Assembly: GCA_904394705.1 (NCBI GenBank)
Contig: CAJFNJ010000038.1
Location: forward strand, 45,866-109,865
Direction: 5' to 3'
DNA: 64,000 bases
Source: Avimicrobium caecorum
GTDB lineage: Bacteria; Bacillota; Clostridia; Oscillospirales; Ruminococcaceae
Shown: piece by piece, positions 42,301 through 50,979 of the stretch
Numbering within the stretch: position 1 is the stretch's first letter
How the letters are laid out: each line of letters starts with the position of its first letter
Notes under the pieces: generated by a model
Database searches by the model: none
Seen by the model: only the letters and a program-made list of their open reading frames with translations
Told to the model about the DNA's origin: nothing
Program-made: the position numbers and the translations under genes

Positions 42301-42328
42301 TTGTTTATTCATATATGACCGGTATAAT
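42301..42328 (+). promoter_or_regulatory. Promoter of the UspA-like gene
   Basis: TTGTTT at 42301-42306, 16-bp spacer, perfect TATAAT at 42323-42328. Confidence 0.7.
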
Positions 42329-42388
42329 GAGAATCAGAAGAGATGCAAGACCTCCCTGGCAGAACAGGGAAGAAAGGAGCATTTAATT

Positions 42389-42814
42389 ATGGATTACACA
42401 GCAATGAGCGCCCAGCCTCCTCGCCGGCAGACCCTGGTACTGGTCACCGATCAGTTCCAGTGCGAACGCATTATCAAAGCCGGTCGAGCCATTGCAGGCA
42501 TTACCCATACCCAGCTGCGGGTGTTCCATATCTGTGCCGAAGGCCGCACCAGTGATCCCGCTGCCCTGCAGTACCTCTACAATTCGGCAAAGGAGAACGG
42601 GTCCGTGCTGGAAATCGCCTATAACAGCGATTTTATGGGCGCCATTACCGAAACCCTCGAATCCACCAATACCGTCAATGTCATCACCGGTCAGCCCGGG
42701 GACGAGGATTCCGTCCTCTATACCCTGTGGAGCCGCTTCCCGGGGATCAAGTTCTTTACCGCCGACGCAGACGGGCGTCTGGACATGGTAAGCACCGTCC
42801 GTGTGGCAGAGTGA
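42389..42814 (+). CDS. UspA-like small protein
   Basis: A 141-residue soluble protein. The sequence LVLVTDQFQCERIIKAGRAIAG, LRVFHIC and VNVITGQPGDEDSV suggests the alpha/beta fold of universal stress proteins, but the ATP-binding loop (G-2x-G-9x-G-S/T) is not obvious. Function cannot be given. ATG 42389 lies about 11 bases after AAAGGAG. Monocistronic with its own promoter and a strong terminator. Confidence 0.55.
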   Translation: MDYTAMSAQPPRRQTLVLVTDQFQCERIIKAGRAIAGITHTQLRVFHICAEGRTSDPAALQYLYNSAKENGSVLEIAYNSDFMGAITETLESTNTVNVITGQPGDEDSVLYTLWSRFPGIKFFTADADGRLDMVSTVRVAE

Positions 42815-42854
42815 TCTCCCCCGGACCGGACCATCAAACAAAAAGGATATATCC

Positions 42855-42883
42855 AGCGGGCAGTTCTGCCCGCTTTTTTATTG
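42855..42883 (+). terminator. Terminator of the UspA-like gene
   Basis: GCGGGCAG and CTGCCCGC pair directly around TT, followed by six T. Confidence 0.9.
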
Positions 42884-42885
42884 CA

Positions 42886-42931
42886 TAAAAAACCACCCCT
42901 GTGCCATCTGGAACACAGGGGTGGTTTTTCA
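42886..42931. terminator. Bidirectional terminator, serves thrS
   Basis: A 12-bp GC-rich stem (ACCACCCCTGTG with its complement) has A6 and T5 tracts on its two sides. Confidence 0.9.
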
Positions 42932-42969
42932 TTTCAGATCACTGCCGGGTCAGGCAGCGGTTTTGTTTT

Positions 42970-44886
42970 TTAGAATACCGACTCCAGGGCCTTGGTGTCG
43001 ATCTCTTCCTTGGCCTTTGCCAGGAAGGCATCGGGCTCCATTACGCCCAGGTCGCCGCCAGCTCTGGAGCGAACGGCTACGGTGTTGTTCTCGATCTCCT
43101 TGTCGCCTACAACCAGCATGTAGGGGATCTTCATCATCTGGGCTTCACGGATCTTGTAGCCCATCTTCTCATTGCGGGTATCCAGTTCGCAGCGCAGGCC
43201 GGCAGCACGCATCTGATCGCGCACCTTGGCAGCATACTCGAGATGACGCTCGGAAACGGGGATCACCTCTACCTGTACCGGAGCCAGCCACAGCGGGAAG
43301 GCACCGGCGAACTGCTCGATCAGGATACCGATAAACCGCTCGATGCTGCCGAAGGCAACACGGTGCAGCATGATGGGACGATGCTTTTCGCCGTCAGCAC
43401 CCATGTAGGTGATGTCGAAGCGCTCGGGCATCTGGAAGTCTACCTGGATGGTACCGCACTGCCAGGTACGGCCGATGCAGTCATGCAGGTGGAAGTCGAT
43501 CTTCGGGCCATAGAAGGCACCGTCGCCCTCGTTGATCTTGTAGGGACGATCCAGGCTGTCCAGAGCCTGACGCAGAGCGTTGGTTGCAGCCTCCCAGTCC
43601 TCATCACTGCCCATGGAGTCCTCGGGACGGGTGGACAGTTCCAGGTCGTATTCGAAGCCGAATACCTTGTAAACGCTGTCGATGAGGTTGATAACGCCGA
43701 AGATCTCATCCATCAGCTGATCGGGGGTGCAGAAGATGTGGGCATCGTCCTGAGTGAAGCAGCGGACACGCATCAGGCCATGCAGGGCGCCGCTGAGCTC
43801 ATGACGGTGTACAATACCCAGCTCACCCATGCGGATGGGCAGGTCACGATAGGAGTGGGGCTTGCGCTTGTAAACCAGAATACCGCCGGGGCAGTTCATC
43901 GGCTTGATGCAGTAATCCATATCGTCGATGATGGTGGTGTACATGTTGTCCTTGTAGTGATCCCAGTGGCCCGAGTTCTCCCACAGGGTACGGGACATGA
44001 TCTGAGGAGTACGCACTTCCACATAACCGGCCTTCTGGTGGATTTCACGCCAGAACTTCTCCAGCTCGTTGCGGACTACCATACCATTGGGCAGGAAAGC
44101 GGGGAAGCCGGGGCCCTCATCAAAGATATCGAAGAGCTCCAGTTCCTTGCCCAGCTTGCGGTGGTCACGCTTCTTGGCCTCTTCCAGCATCTTCAGATGG
44201 GCATCCAGCTCGCTCTGCTTGGGGAAGGCTACGCCATAGACACGGCACAGCATCTTGTTCTGGGCATCGCCTCTCCAGTAGGCGCCGGTGGTCTGGATCA
44301 GCTTCACAGCCTTGACACGACCGGTGTCGGGCAGGTGAGGACCAGCGCACAGGTCGGTGAACTCGCCCTGCTTGTAGAAGGATACCGGCTCGCCGTTTGC
44401 GGAGTGCTCAGCGATGAGTTCCAGCTTGTAGGGCTCGTCAGCCATCAGGGCATCCGCACCGGCACGATCCAGCTCGAACCGCTCGATGTCATAGGCTTCC
44501 TTGACGATCTTGTGCATCTCAGCCTCGATCTTTTCCAGCTCCTCGGGGCCGAAAGCGGGCTCTACATCGATGTCATAGTAGAAGCCGTCCGCAATGGCGG
44601 GGCCGATTGCCAGCTTGGCACCCGGATAGAGACGCTTCACAGCCTGAGCCAGGATATGGGAAGCAGTGTGGTTGAAGGCACGGCGGCCCTCTTCACTGTC
44701 GAAGGTGAGCACTTCCAGGGCGCAGTCCTCATTGAGAACAGTGCGCAGGTCGCACAGTTCGCCGTTTACCTTGCAGGCGCAGGCAGCCTTGTACAGGCCA
44801 GCGCCCAGACCCTTGACGATCTCCATCACAGAGATGCCATTTTCAAATTCCTTGACCGATCCGTCTTTGAGTGTTACATGAATCAT
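42970..44886 (-). CDS. thrS: Threonyl-tRNA synthetase
   Basis: A 638-residue class II synthetase for tRNA-Thr. Domains in order are TGS (residues 1-60), the editing/SAD domain (HTASHILAQAVKR), the catalytic core with zinc ligands (NCPGGI, and RHELSGALHGLMRVR as motif 2) and the C-terminal anticodon-binding domain. The ATG at 44886 starts the TGS domain; the frame extends into the T-box leader without support. Expression is controlled by the T-box upstream. Confidence 0.98.
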   Translation of the reverse strand: MIHVTLKDGSVKEFENGISVMEIVKGLGAGLYKAACACKVNGELCDLRTVLNEDCALEVLTFDSEEGRRAFNHTASHILAQAVKRLYPGAKLAIGPAIADGFYYDIDVEPAFGPEELEKIEAEMHKIVKEAYDIERFELDRAGADALMADEPYKLELIAEHSANGEPVSFYKQGEFTDLCAGPHLPDTGRVKAVKLIQTTGAYWRGDAQNKMLCRVYGVAFPKQSELDAHLKMLEEAKKRDHRKLGKELELFDIFDEGPGFPAFLPNGMVVRNELEKFWREIHQKAGYVEVRTPQIMSRTLWENSGHWDHYKDNMYTTIIDDMDYCIKPMNCPGGILVYKRKPHSYRDLPIRMGELGIVHRHELSGALHGLMRVRCFTQDDAHIFCTPDQLMDEIFGVINLIDSVYKVFGFEYDLELSTRPEDSMGSDEDWEAATNALRQALDSLDRPYKINEGDGAFYGPKIDFHLHDCIGRTWQCGTIQVDFQMPERFDITYMGADGEKHRPIMLHRVAFGSIERFIGILIEQFAGAFPLWLAPVQVEVIPVSERHLEYAAKVRDQMRAAGLRCELDTRNEKMGYKIREAQMMKIPYMLVVGDKEIENNTVAVRSRAGGDLGVMEPDAFLAKAKEEIDTKALESVF

Positions 44887-44904
44887 AGTGTGTCTTCTCC
44901 TTTT

Positions 44905-45190
44905 CCGATAAAATAAAGAAAAGCTCCACCCCAAAAATACGGGGTGAAGCTATAAAACTCCACGGTTCCACCCGAATTGCGGACGCAGAAAGCCCGCCAC
45001 TCGCAGGAAGGATAACGCGTTCCAGGCGGCGCGTTTTGGGAACAGGGTTCCTTGGACACGCATTCCGAGGCGGTACCACAGCCGCTGGTTTTTCTGAACT
45101 GCTTTCAGCCGATGGCAGTTCTCTCTGGAAGAAAAATGGGGACGCAGCAGGGTTCCTCATCAACAATTTCGCTGTTTGGGATTTTGCTAT
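44905..45190 (-). promoter_or_regulatory. T-box riboswitch, predicted threonine-specific
   Basis: On the minus strand the leader has the T-box core CGGGTGGAACCGTGG (plus 44960-44975) and a terminator pairing plus 44922-44932 with 44941-44951 before a T-rich tract. ACC (plus 45074-45072) within GGTACCG in the stem I region is the probable specifier, a threonine codon. Two T-boxes in one window fit Firmicutes. Confidence 0.92.
44915..44951 (-). terminator. Regulated terminator of the thrS T-box
   Basis: AGCT-C-CACCCC and its partner GGGGTG-A-AGCT pair around an A-rich loop; TTTTCTTT follows on the minus strand. Confidence 0.85.
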
Positions 45191-45196
45191 GCCCCC

Positions 45197-45225
45197 ATAT
45201 TAGCACGGGGCGGGACAGTTGTCAA
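45197..45225 (-). promoter_or_regulatory. Promoter of the thrS T-box leader
   Basis: On the minus strand perfect TTGACA (45225-45220), 17-bp spacer, TAATAT (45202-45197). Confidence 0.85.
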
Positions 45226-45304
45226 TAGTGGGAGAACAACTTTCGTGACCGGGTCACACAGACCTGCAGCCGGTAAAAATATCCTGAGCCGGAAGGGTTT
45301 CATC

Positions 45305-45333
45305 TTGACAGATGTGCACCAGTTCTATAAAAT
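45305..45333 (+). promoter_or_regulatory. Consensus promoter of rny
   Basis: Perfect TTGACA at 45305-45310, 17-bp spacer, TAAAAT at 45328-45333. The leader to the rny start is about 235 nt; TATAACC near 45354 can pair with GGTTATA near 45405, closing an inner GAGGG/CCCTC stem. Confidence 0.85.
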
Positions 45334-45575
45334 AAGAATGATATAATATTTTTTTATAACCCTGATTGTTCGGGTGAGGGACGGTCGATTTTCTCTCCCC
45401 TCGGTTATATAGACGGATACAGACAGTAAAAAATCGGGACGCTTTTGGGCGAGCCTTTATTTTAGTGCGGCTGAATTGGCTGTACAGTCTTGGTTCCGGG
45501 AATATTATCTATCAAAAAATTCCATGCACATTTTCAAAACTGAAAAAAGATCTGAAAGGAGGTCTGACAGGATCT

Positions 45576-47120
45576 ATGAAGGACATTCTGATCCCTCTGA
45601 TCACTCTGCTGGTGGGACTTGTCATTGCATTTCCCGCCGGTATTGCATACCGCAGAAAAGTGGCGGAAGCCGAACTGGGTTCTGCCGAGGAAGAGGCCAA
45701 GCGGGTCCTGAGCGACGCCATCAAGACCGCCGAGAGCAAGAAGAAGGAAGCTCTGGTGGAGGCCAAGGACGAGATCTTCAAGCTGCGCAGCGATGCGGAC
45801 CGGGAGATCAAGGACCGCCGCAATGAGGTGACCCGTCAGGAGCGCCGCCTGCAGCAGCGGGAGGAAAGCCTGGACAAAAAGTCCGAGAATATGGAGAAAA
45901 AAGAGGAGCAGCTTGCCGGAAAGCTCCGGGAAGCGGAAAACCGTCTGGCAGAAGCGGAGGAGGTCAAGAAGCAGCAGTTCGAGCTGCTGGAAAAGATCTC
46001 CGGTTATACCGCTGACCAGGCCAAGGAATACCTGCTCCAGAACCTTGAAAATGAACTGACCCATGAAAAGGCAGTACGCATCAGCCAGATGGAAGCCCGT
46101 CTGAAGGACGAGGCCGACCAGAAGGCCCGGGAGATCATCTCGGGCGCGATCCAGCGCTGCGCTTCGGACTATGTATCCGAAGTGACCGTATCGGTAGTGC
46201 CGCTGCCCAATGATGAGATGAAGGGCCGCATCATCGGTCGTGAAGGCCGCAATATCCGTGCCCTGGAGAACCTCACCGGTGTGGATCTCATCATCGACGA
46301 TACCCCCGAGGCCATCACCCTGTCCAGCCATGACCCGGTGCGCCGGGAAGTGGCCCGGATCGCCCTGGAGCGGCTGATCCAGGATGGACGCATCCACCCT
46401 GCCCGCATCGAGGAAATGGTGGAGAAGGCCAAGCGGGAAGTGGACAACAAGATCAAGCAGGACGGCGAACGTGCCGTCAACGAAGCCGGCATTCACAACA
46501 TCCATCCCGAGCTGGTACGCCTGCTGGGCCGGATGCGCTATCGTTCCAGCTATGGTCAGAACGTGCTGGAGCACTCGCTGGAGGTATCCCACCTCGCCGG
46601 CATGATGGCTGCCGAGCTGGGCGCCGATGTCAAGACTGCCCGGCGTGCAGGCCTGCTGCATGATATCGGCAAGGCCCTCACCCATGAGATCGAAGGCAGC
46701 CATGTGCAGATCGGTGTGGATGTGGCCCGCAAGTACAAAGAAAGCGCCGATGTCATCCATGCCATCGAGGCTCACCACAACGATGTGGAGCCCCGTACCG
46801 TGGTGGCAGCCCTGGTGCAGGCAGCCGATGCCATTTCCGCTGCCCGTCCCGGCGCACGGCGTGAGAATGTGGAGAACTACATCAAGCGTCTGGAAAAGCT
46901 GGAGGAGATCGCCAAGAGCTTTGACGGTGTGGATTCCTGCTATGCCATCCAGGCAGGCCGTGAGATCCGCATTATGATCAAGCCGGATGTCATCAGCGAT
47001 GACAACCTGGTGGTAGCCGCCCGGGAGATCGTCAGGAAGATCGAGGACGAGATGGAGTATCCGGGTCAGATCAAGGTCAACCTGATCCGGGAAACCCGTG
47101 CAGTGGATTACGCCAAGTAA
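45576..47120 (+). CDS. rny: Ribonuclease Y
   Basis: A 514-residue membrane-anchored endoribonuclease that starts decay of many mRNAs and processes riboswitch leaders. One N-terminal membrane helix (ILIPLITLLVGLVIAFPAGI), a long charged coiled coil (about 30-180), a KH domain (MKGRIIGREGRNIRALE) and an HD domain (LLHDIGKALTHE, near residue 362) are in the expected order. The ATG at 45576 begins the family sequence; AAAGGAGG lies 13 bases upstream, slightly far. The gene is monocistronic. Confidence 0.96.
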   Translation: MKDILIPLITLLVGLVIAFPAGIAYRRKVAEAELGSAEEEAKRVLSDAIKTAESKKKEALVEAKDEIFKLRSDADREIKDRRNEVTRQERRLQQREESLDKKSENMEKKEEQLAGKLREAENRLAEAEEVKKQQFELLEKISGYTADQAKEYLLQNLENELTHEKAVRISQMEARLKDEADQKAREIISGAIQRCASDYVSEVTVSVVPLPNDEMKGRIIGREGRNIRALENLTGVDLIIDDTPEAITLSSHDPVRREVARIALERLIQDGRIHPARIEEMVEKAKREVDNKIKQDGERAVNEAGIHNIHPELVRLLGRMRYRSSYGQNVLEHSLEVSHLAGMMAAELGADVKTARRAGLLHDIGKALTHEIEGSHVQIGVDVARKYKESADVIHAIEAHHNDVEPRTVVAALVQAADAISAARPGARRENVENYIKRLEKLEEIAKSFDGVDSCYAIQAGREIRIMIKPDVISDDNLVVAAREIVRKIEDEMEYPGQIKVNLIRETRAVDYAK

Positions 47121-47136
47121 ACAGAATCCGATCAAA

Positions 47137-47184
47137 GACAGGGACTGGAACTCTCCTCATGGAGAGGGACAGCCCCTGTTTTGC
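47137..47184 (+). terminator. Terminator of rny
   Basis: A long imperfect stem ACAGGG-CTG-CTCTCC with GGAGAG-CAG-CCCTGT closes on the loop TCAT, followed by TTTTG. Confidence 0.75.
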
Positions 47185-47315
47185 TGCAAATGGGGGGAGG
47201 GTAGTCAACCTTAACTGAACCCCAAAAAATTCCGCTCAGAACCAAAAACCGCAACAAATTTTCACAAATCAGGGAGAGCGCTTTCGTTAAAAAGCTCTAT
47301 TTTGGCCCGAAACCT

Positions 47316-47344
47316 TTGACTTGAAGCCATTTTTGCGGTATAAT
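47316..47344 (+). promoter_or_regulatory. Promoter of the M23 peptidase gene
   Basis: TTGACT at 47316-47321, 17-bp spacer, perfect TATAAT at 47339-47344. Confidence 0.85.
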
Positions 47345-47377
47345 ACCCCTAAGATATTTGGAAAGGAGATGATGCGT

Positions 47378-49165
47378 TTGGCTCGCAACAGTTCTGACAC
47401 AAGCGAGGAGATCGTGACTGAAAGCTCCTCATCTTGTGAAGACATCAAGGCGGGGAAGAACAGTTTCATCAAATGGACATCGAATCTTTACGAACGATTT
47501 GAAGAGACACAGCTCTATCGATATTTTTATGTGACCGGTATTGCGCTGGTGCGCAAGGCCAAGCGGATTCGTCGGCGGACTCTGCGGTTTGTCAGATCCC
47601 ATCGTCCGCAGATTCATCTCAGCCCGCGGCACAGACGCATTCTGGCCCGTGCCAAGGTCTCTCTGGAACGTGCCAGAGAACCCTTTGCGGAAGGCTTCAA
47701 CTGGTCGCTGGAATTTGCTGAACAGCTGCGGAAAGCCAAGGAAACCGGCGATCACCGCAAGCTGCTCGGCGAAACCCTCCGCAGTGGTGTAAAGCTCTGC
47801 AGTGATACCACTTCCCGTGCATTCAACTATGCGGCACCGGTAGGCGGTATTGCCGTACTGCTGCTCACCATCGCAGTTTACAGCAATCTTACCTTTGCCC
47901 TGTCGGTAGAGTACAACGGACAGTTTGTCGGTTATGTAACCGATGAGTCCGAGTTCATCGCCGCCAATCAGAAGATGCGAGAGCGTATTGTGTTTGAGGA
48001 GTACGAGTATCCCGAAGATGCCGTTCCCAAGTACACACTGACCATCGTATCCCGTTCTTCGGTCAATACCGAAGAAGAACTCACCGACAATCTGATCGCC
48101 TCCTCGGGCAGCGAGCTCACCGAAGCATACGGCCTGTATGTAGCGGACAAGTTTGTAGGCGCTTCCTATGATGACGAGGAGATCGAAAGTCTGCTGGAAA
48201 CCATCAAGGATGAATACCGCACCGGTGACCCCGATGAAGTGGTGGAATTTACCGATCCTGTAACCATCAAGGAGGGCCTGTATCCCAAGACCTCCATTGT
48301 GAATATTGCTGCTCTGGAAGAGAAGCTCAAGGAAAATGAATCGGAAGAGCAGACCTATACCGTACAGGAAGGTGATGCTCCCACTGTCATTGCCCAGAAG
48401 TTTGATATGCTGTATGCTGACTTCAAGGCACTCAATCCCGATGTGGAAAAGTCGCTGCTGGTTGGTCAGGAAGTCCTGATCGAAAAGGCAGTTCCCACCC
48501 TGGGTGTGCAGGTCAAGCGCACCGAGGTTTACAATGAGGAAGTTCCCTTCTCCATTGAGCATGAACAGGACCCCAATCTCCAGCAGGGTTACACCAAGGT
48601 AACCCAGATCGGTGAAAAGGGCATCAATGAGGTCACCGCGGAAGTGGTTTATGTGGATGGCGTTGAGCAGTCCCGTACCATTCTGAGTACTACTGTCCTC
48701 AAGGAGCCGGTAAATGAAGTGATGATCGTAGGCGGTAAGCAGCCGCTCACACAGCTGCCCGCTTCGGCTATGACCACCGACAGCTACTTCATCTGGCCGG
48801 TAGACGGCGGATACCTGTCCTGCGGCTTCTATGGCTATTATAACCATGGCGGTATGGACATCGCAGCCAAGATGGGCACAGCGGTGCGTGCTTCGGCATC
48901 GGGTACCGTTGTAGCGGCCTTCAACTACACCAACGGCGCCTATGGCCGATATGTAATTGTTGACCATGGCGGCGGAGTTCAGACCCTCTACGCACACAAC
49001 AGCCAGGTTTATGTCCAGGTTGGCGAATGGGTAGAACAGGGTCAGCTGATTGCGGCAGTTGGCGCCACCGGTAATGCTTACGGAAACCATTGTCACTTCG
49101 AAGTGCGTGTCAATGGGGTTCGGAAGGACCCGGCAGGATACATCGGCACCGTTTACAATCGCTGA
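47378..49165 (+). CDS. Membrane-anchored LysM-G5-M23 peptidoglycan hydrolase
   Basis: A 595-residue bitopic protein. A basic cytoplasmic region of about 160 residues is followed by one membrane helix (GGIAVLLLTIAVYSNLTFAL). Outside are an unassigned region, a LysM domain (YTVQEGDAPTVIAQKF), a G5 domain (KRTEVYNEEVPFSIEHEQD) and a C-terminal M23 metallopeptidase with HGGMDIAAKMG and HCHFEVRV as zinc ligands. It probably cleaves peptidoglycan cross-bridges during growth. The TTG at 47378 is set by GGAG nine bases upstream; ATG at 47369 or 47372 is too close to that site. Confidence 0.9.
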   Translation: MARNSSDTSEEIVTESSSSCEDIKAGKNSFIKWTSNLYERFEETQLYRYFYVTGIALVRKAKRIRRRTLRFVRSHRPQIHLSPRHRRILARAKVSLERAREPFAEGFNWSLEFAEQLRKAKETGDHRKLLGETLRSGVKLCSDTTSRAFNYAAPVGGIAVLLLTIAVYSNLTFALSVEYNGQFVGYVTDESEFIAANQKMRERIVFEEYEYPEDAVPKYTLTIVSRSSVNTEEELTDNLIASSGSELTEAYGLYVADKFVGASYDDEEIESLLETIKDEYRTGDPDEVVEFTDPVTIKEGLYPKTSIVNIAALEEKLKENESEEQTYTVQEGDAPTVIAQKFDMLYADFKALNPDVEKSLLVGQEVLIEKAVPTLGVQVKRTEVYNEEVPFSIEHEQDPNLQQGYTKVTQIGEKGINEVTAEVVYVDGVEQSRTILSTTVLKEPVNEVMIVGGKQPLTQLPASAMTTDSYFIWPVDGGYLSCGFYGYYNHGGMDIAAKMGTAVRASASGTVVAAFNYTNGAYGRYVIVDHGGGVQTLYAHNSQVYVQVGEWVEQGQLIAAVGATGNAYGNHCHFEVRVNGVRKDPAGYIGTVYNR

Positions 49166-49189
49166 GTTTCCTTCAAACAGAATACCAGA

Positions 49190-49227
49190 AAAGCCGGTCC
49201 GGCAAAATTGCGGATCGGCTTTTTTCA
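49190..49227. terminator. Terminator of the M23 gene, usable on both strands
   Basis: AAAAGCCG-G-TCCG pairs with CGGA-T-CGGCTTTT around an 8-nt loop, followed by six T. On the minus strand a CTTTTCT follows. Confidence 0.85.
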
Positions 49228-49261
49228 TACCCATATCGACCAGTATCCAGCCCGGCTGAAC

Positions 49262-49612
49262 CGCAATTCTGTATAGAATATGCCATATATTACAGATTGT
49301 TGATGGATTGCGATGCCCGGCAGACTAAAAACAGGCCAGGTACCCGGGAAAAGCGGCACAGTAAAGCTGTACTGTGCCACTCGCTGCCGAGGGCACAAGC
49401 TGGGTACTATCTGGCTTTCCGGTGGGTCGTAGACCGAATCAGCACAGGGAACAGCGCTGAGGTTCTTGTTGCCGGTGCGCAGGTCAGCTGCTATCCGGTT
49501 CTGCCCGGTTAGCGCCTGTGCCCGCCAGTATGTCGGCGGGACGGTCAGATCCGGCCCCAATCAGTCATAAATCCTGTATAGAAGCTGTACAGTATTACAG
49601 TTTGTTGAATAT
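49262..49612. ncRNA. Candidate large structured RNA locus, family and strand unknown
   Basis: No gene is credible here, but strong pairings are: 49355-49363 with 49370-49378 (9 bp, perfect), enclosed by 49336-49345 with 49402-49414; 49442-49447 with 49516-49521 and 49454-49458 with 49511-49515; and 49521-49526 with 49535-49540. A hairpin module CTGTATA...TATTACAG followed by TTGTTGA occurs at both ends (near 49269 and 49574). I checked the expected cores of RNase P, tmRNA, SRP and cobalamin leaders and saw none. Neither strand has a clear promoter. Confidence 0.5.
49269..49607. repeat. Direct-repeated hairpin module bounding the structured locus
   Basis: CTGTATAGAA, a variable 10-12 nt, TATTACAG and TTTGTTGA-like sequence occur at about 49269-49302 and 49573-49607. 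The stem arms CTGTA/TACAG are kept while the loops differ. Confidence 0.6.
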
Positions 49613-49630
49613 CGCCGCTGTTTATGCAAA

Positions 49631-49674
49631 ATAAAGCCCCCTCCACATGAGCCGACTGGCTCCATGGAGGGGGT
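49631..49674 (-). terminator. Terminator of rarA
   Basis: CCCCCTCCA (49637-49645) and TGGAGGGGG (49665-49673) pair; on the minus strand CTTTATTTTG follows. Confidence 0.8.
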
Positions 49675-49678
49675 GCTG

Positions 49679-50953
49679 TTATTTCTGTTCCGGCTTGGGA
49701 GCCCGCTGCTGATGCCGGTAGGCCAGGGCAGCCTGTTCGGTCTTGTTCTGCCCGAAGTGGTAGTAGACCCGGTCCCGGAGCTCGTCCGGCAGGTACTGCT
49801 GTTCCACCCAGCCGCCGAAGTCATGGGGGTACGTGTACCCGATGGCCCGGCCCAGCTTGTTGGCGCCGCCGTAATGCCCGTCCTTGAGGTGGGGCGGCAC
49901 ATCGCCGTATTTGCCCTTGCGCACATCTGCCAGCGCCGCGTCAATTGCAACATTGGCAGAGTTGGATTTGGGCGCGGTGCAGAGCAGGATCACAGCTTCT
50001 GCCAGGGGAATCCGTGCCTCGGGCAGACCCAGCTGCATGGCAGCATCGATGCAGGTTTTCACCACCACCACTGCCATGGGATAGGCCAGGCCGATGTCCT
50101 CACTGGCGCAGACCAGAATGCGCCGGCAGGGGGAGATGAGGTCACCGGAATCCAGCAGCCGTGCCAGATAGTGCAGGGCGGCATTTTCATCGGAACCCCG
50201 GATGGATTTCTGCAGGGCCGAGAGCAGGTCATAGTGGACATCGCCGTCCCGGTCGTACCGGTTGGAGGAGCGCTGGGATACCTCTTTGGCAGCCTGGAGG
50301 GTTGCCACCGGTACTTCGCTGGAGCTCACAGCGGACAGCACCAGCATTTCCACCGCATTGAGGGCTTTGCGCACATCGCCGCCGCAGGAGAAGGAAATAT
50401 GCTCCGCCACGCCGTCCTCGACGGTCAGGCCGGGATATTCCTCGGCACAGACCCGGAAGGCCCGTTCCACAGCCCGCTGGACTTCCGGCGGTTCCACCGG
50501 CTTGAACTCAAAGACGGTACACCGGCTGAGCACCGCATTGTAGACATAGAAATAAGGGTTTTCAGTGGTGGAGGCAATGAGGGTGATGCTGCCGTTCTCA
50601 ATGAATTCCAGCAGGTTCTGCTGCTGTTTTTTGTTGAGGTACTGGATCTCGTCCAGATAGAGCACAACACCATTGCGTCCTTCAAAGGTATCCAGCTGGC
50701 TGACGATCTCCTTGATGTCTGCCGTGGAAGCTGTGGTACCGTTGAGCCGGTAGAGCTTTTTGCCGGCTTTATTGGCAATGATATTGGCAACGGTGGTCTT
50801 TCCCACACCCGATGGCCCATAGAAGATCATATTGGGAATGGTGCCACCTTCAATGATGCTGCGCAGCACCTGTCCCTGGGCCAGCAGATGGGACTGTCCC
50901 ACCACATCTTCCAGCGTCCGGGGACGCAGTTTATCGGCAAGAGGTGATGCCAT
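49679..50953 (-). CDS. rarA: Replication-associated recombination ATPase RarA
   Basis: A 424-residue AAA+ ATPase (RarA/MgsA) that acts at stalled replication forks with single-stranded-DNA-binding protein. The N-terminus PLADKLRPRTLEDVVGQ, Walker A GPSGVGKTT, Walker B LYLDEIQYLN and the C-terminal tetramerisation domain (LARLLDSGDLISPCRRILVCASEDIGLA) are typical. It lies 26 bp after the esterase gene in the same direction, but the two need not be functionally linked. Confidence 0.95.
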   Translation of the reverse strand: MASPLADKLRPRTLEDVVGQSHLLAQGQVLRSIIEGGTIPNMIFYGPSGVGKTTVANIIANKAGKKLYRLNGTTASTADIKEIVSQLDTFEGRNGVVLYLDEIQYLNKKQQQNLLEFIENGSITLIASTTENPYFYVYNAVLSRCTVFEFKPVEPPEVQRAVERAFRVCAEEYPGLTVEDGVAEHISFSCGGDVRKALNAVEMLVLSAVSSSEVPVATLQAAKEVSQRSSNRYDRDGDVHYDLLSALQKSIRGSDENAALHYLARLLDSGDLISPCRRILVCASEDIGLAYPMAVVVVKTCIDAAMQLGLPEARIPLAEAVILLCTAPKSNSANVAIDAALADVRKGKYGDVPPHLKDGHYGGANKLGRAIGYTYPHDFGGWVEQQYLPDELRDRVYYHFGQNKTEQAALAYRHQQRAPKPEQK

Positions 50954-50979
50954 GGTTTTTCACAGTCCTCTCCGGAAAA

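Noticed and set aside
42901..44916. 671-residue plus-strand frame
   Set aside because: Antisense to thrS, which is certain.
49225..49560. Minus-strand frame of 111 residues in the structured locus
   Set aside because: No ribosome site and no family resemblance; base pairing explains the sequence better.
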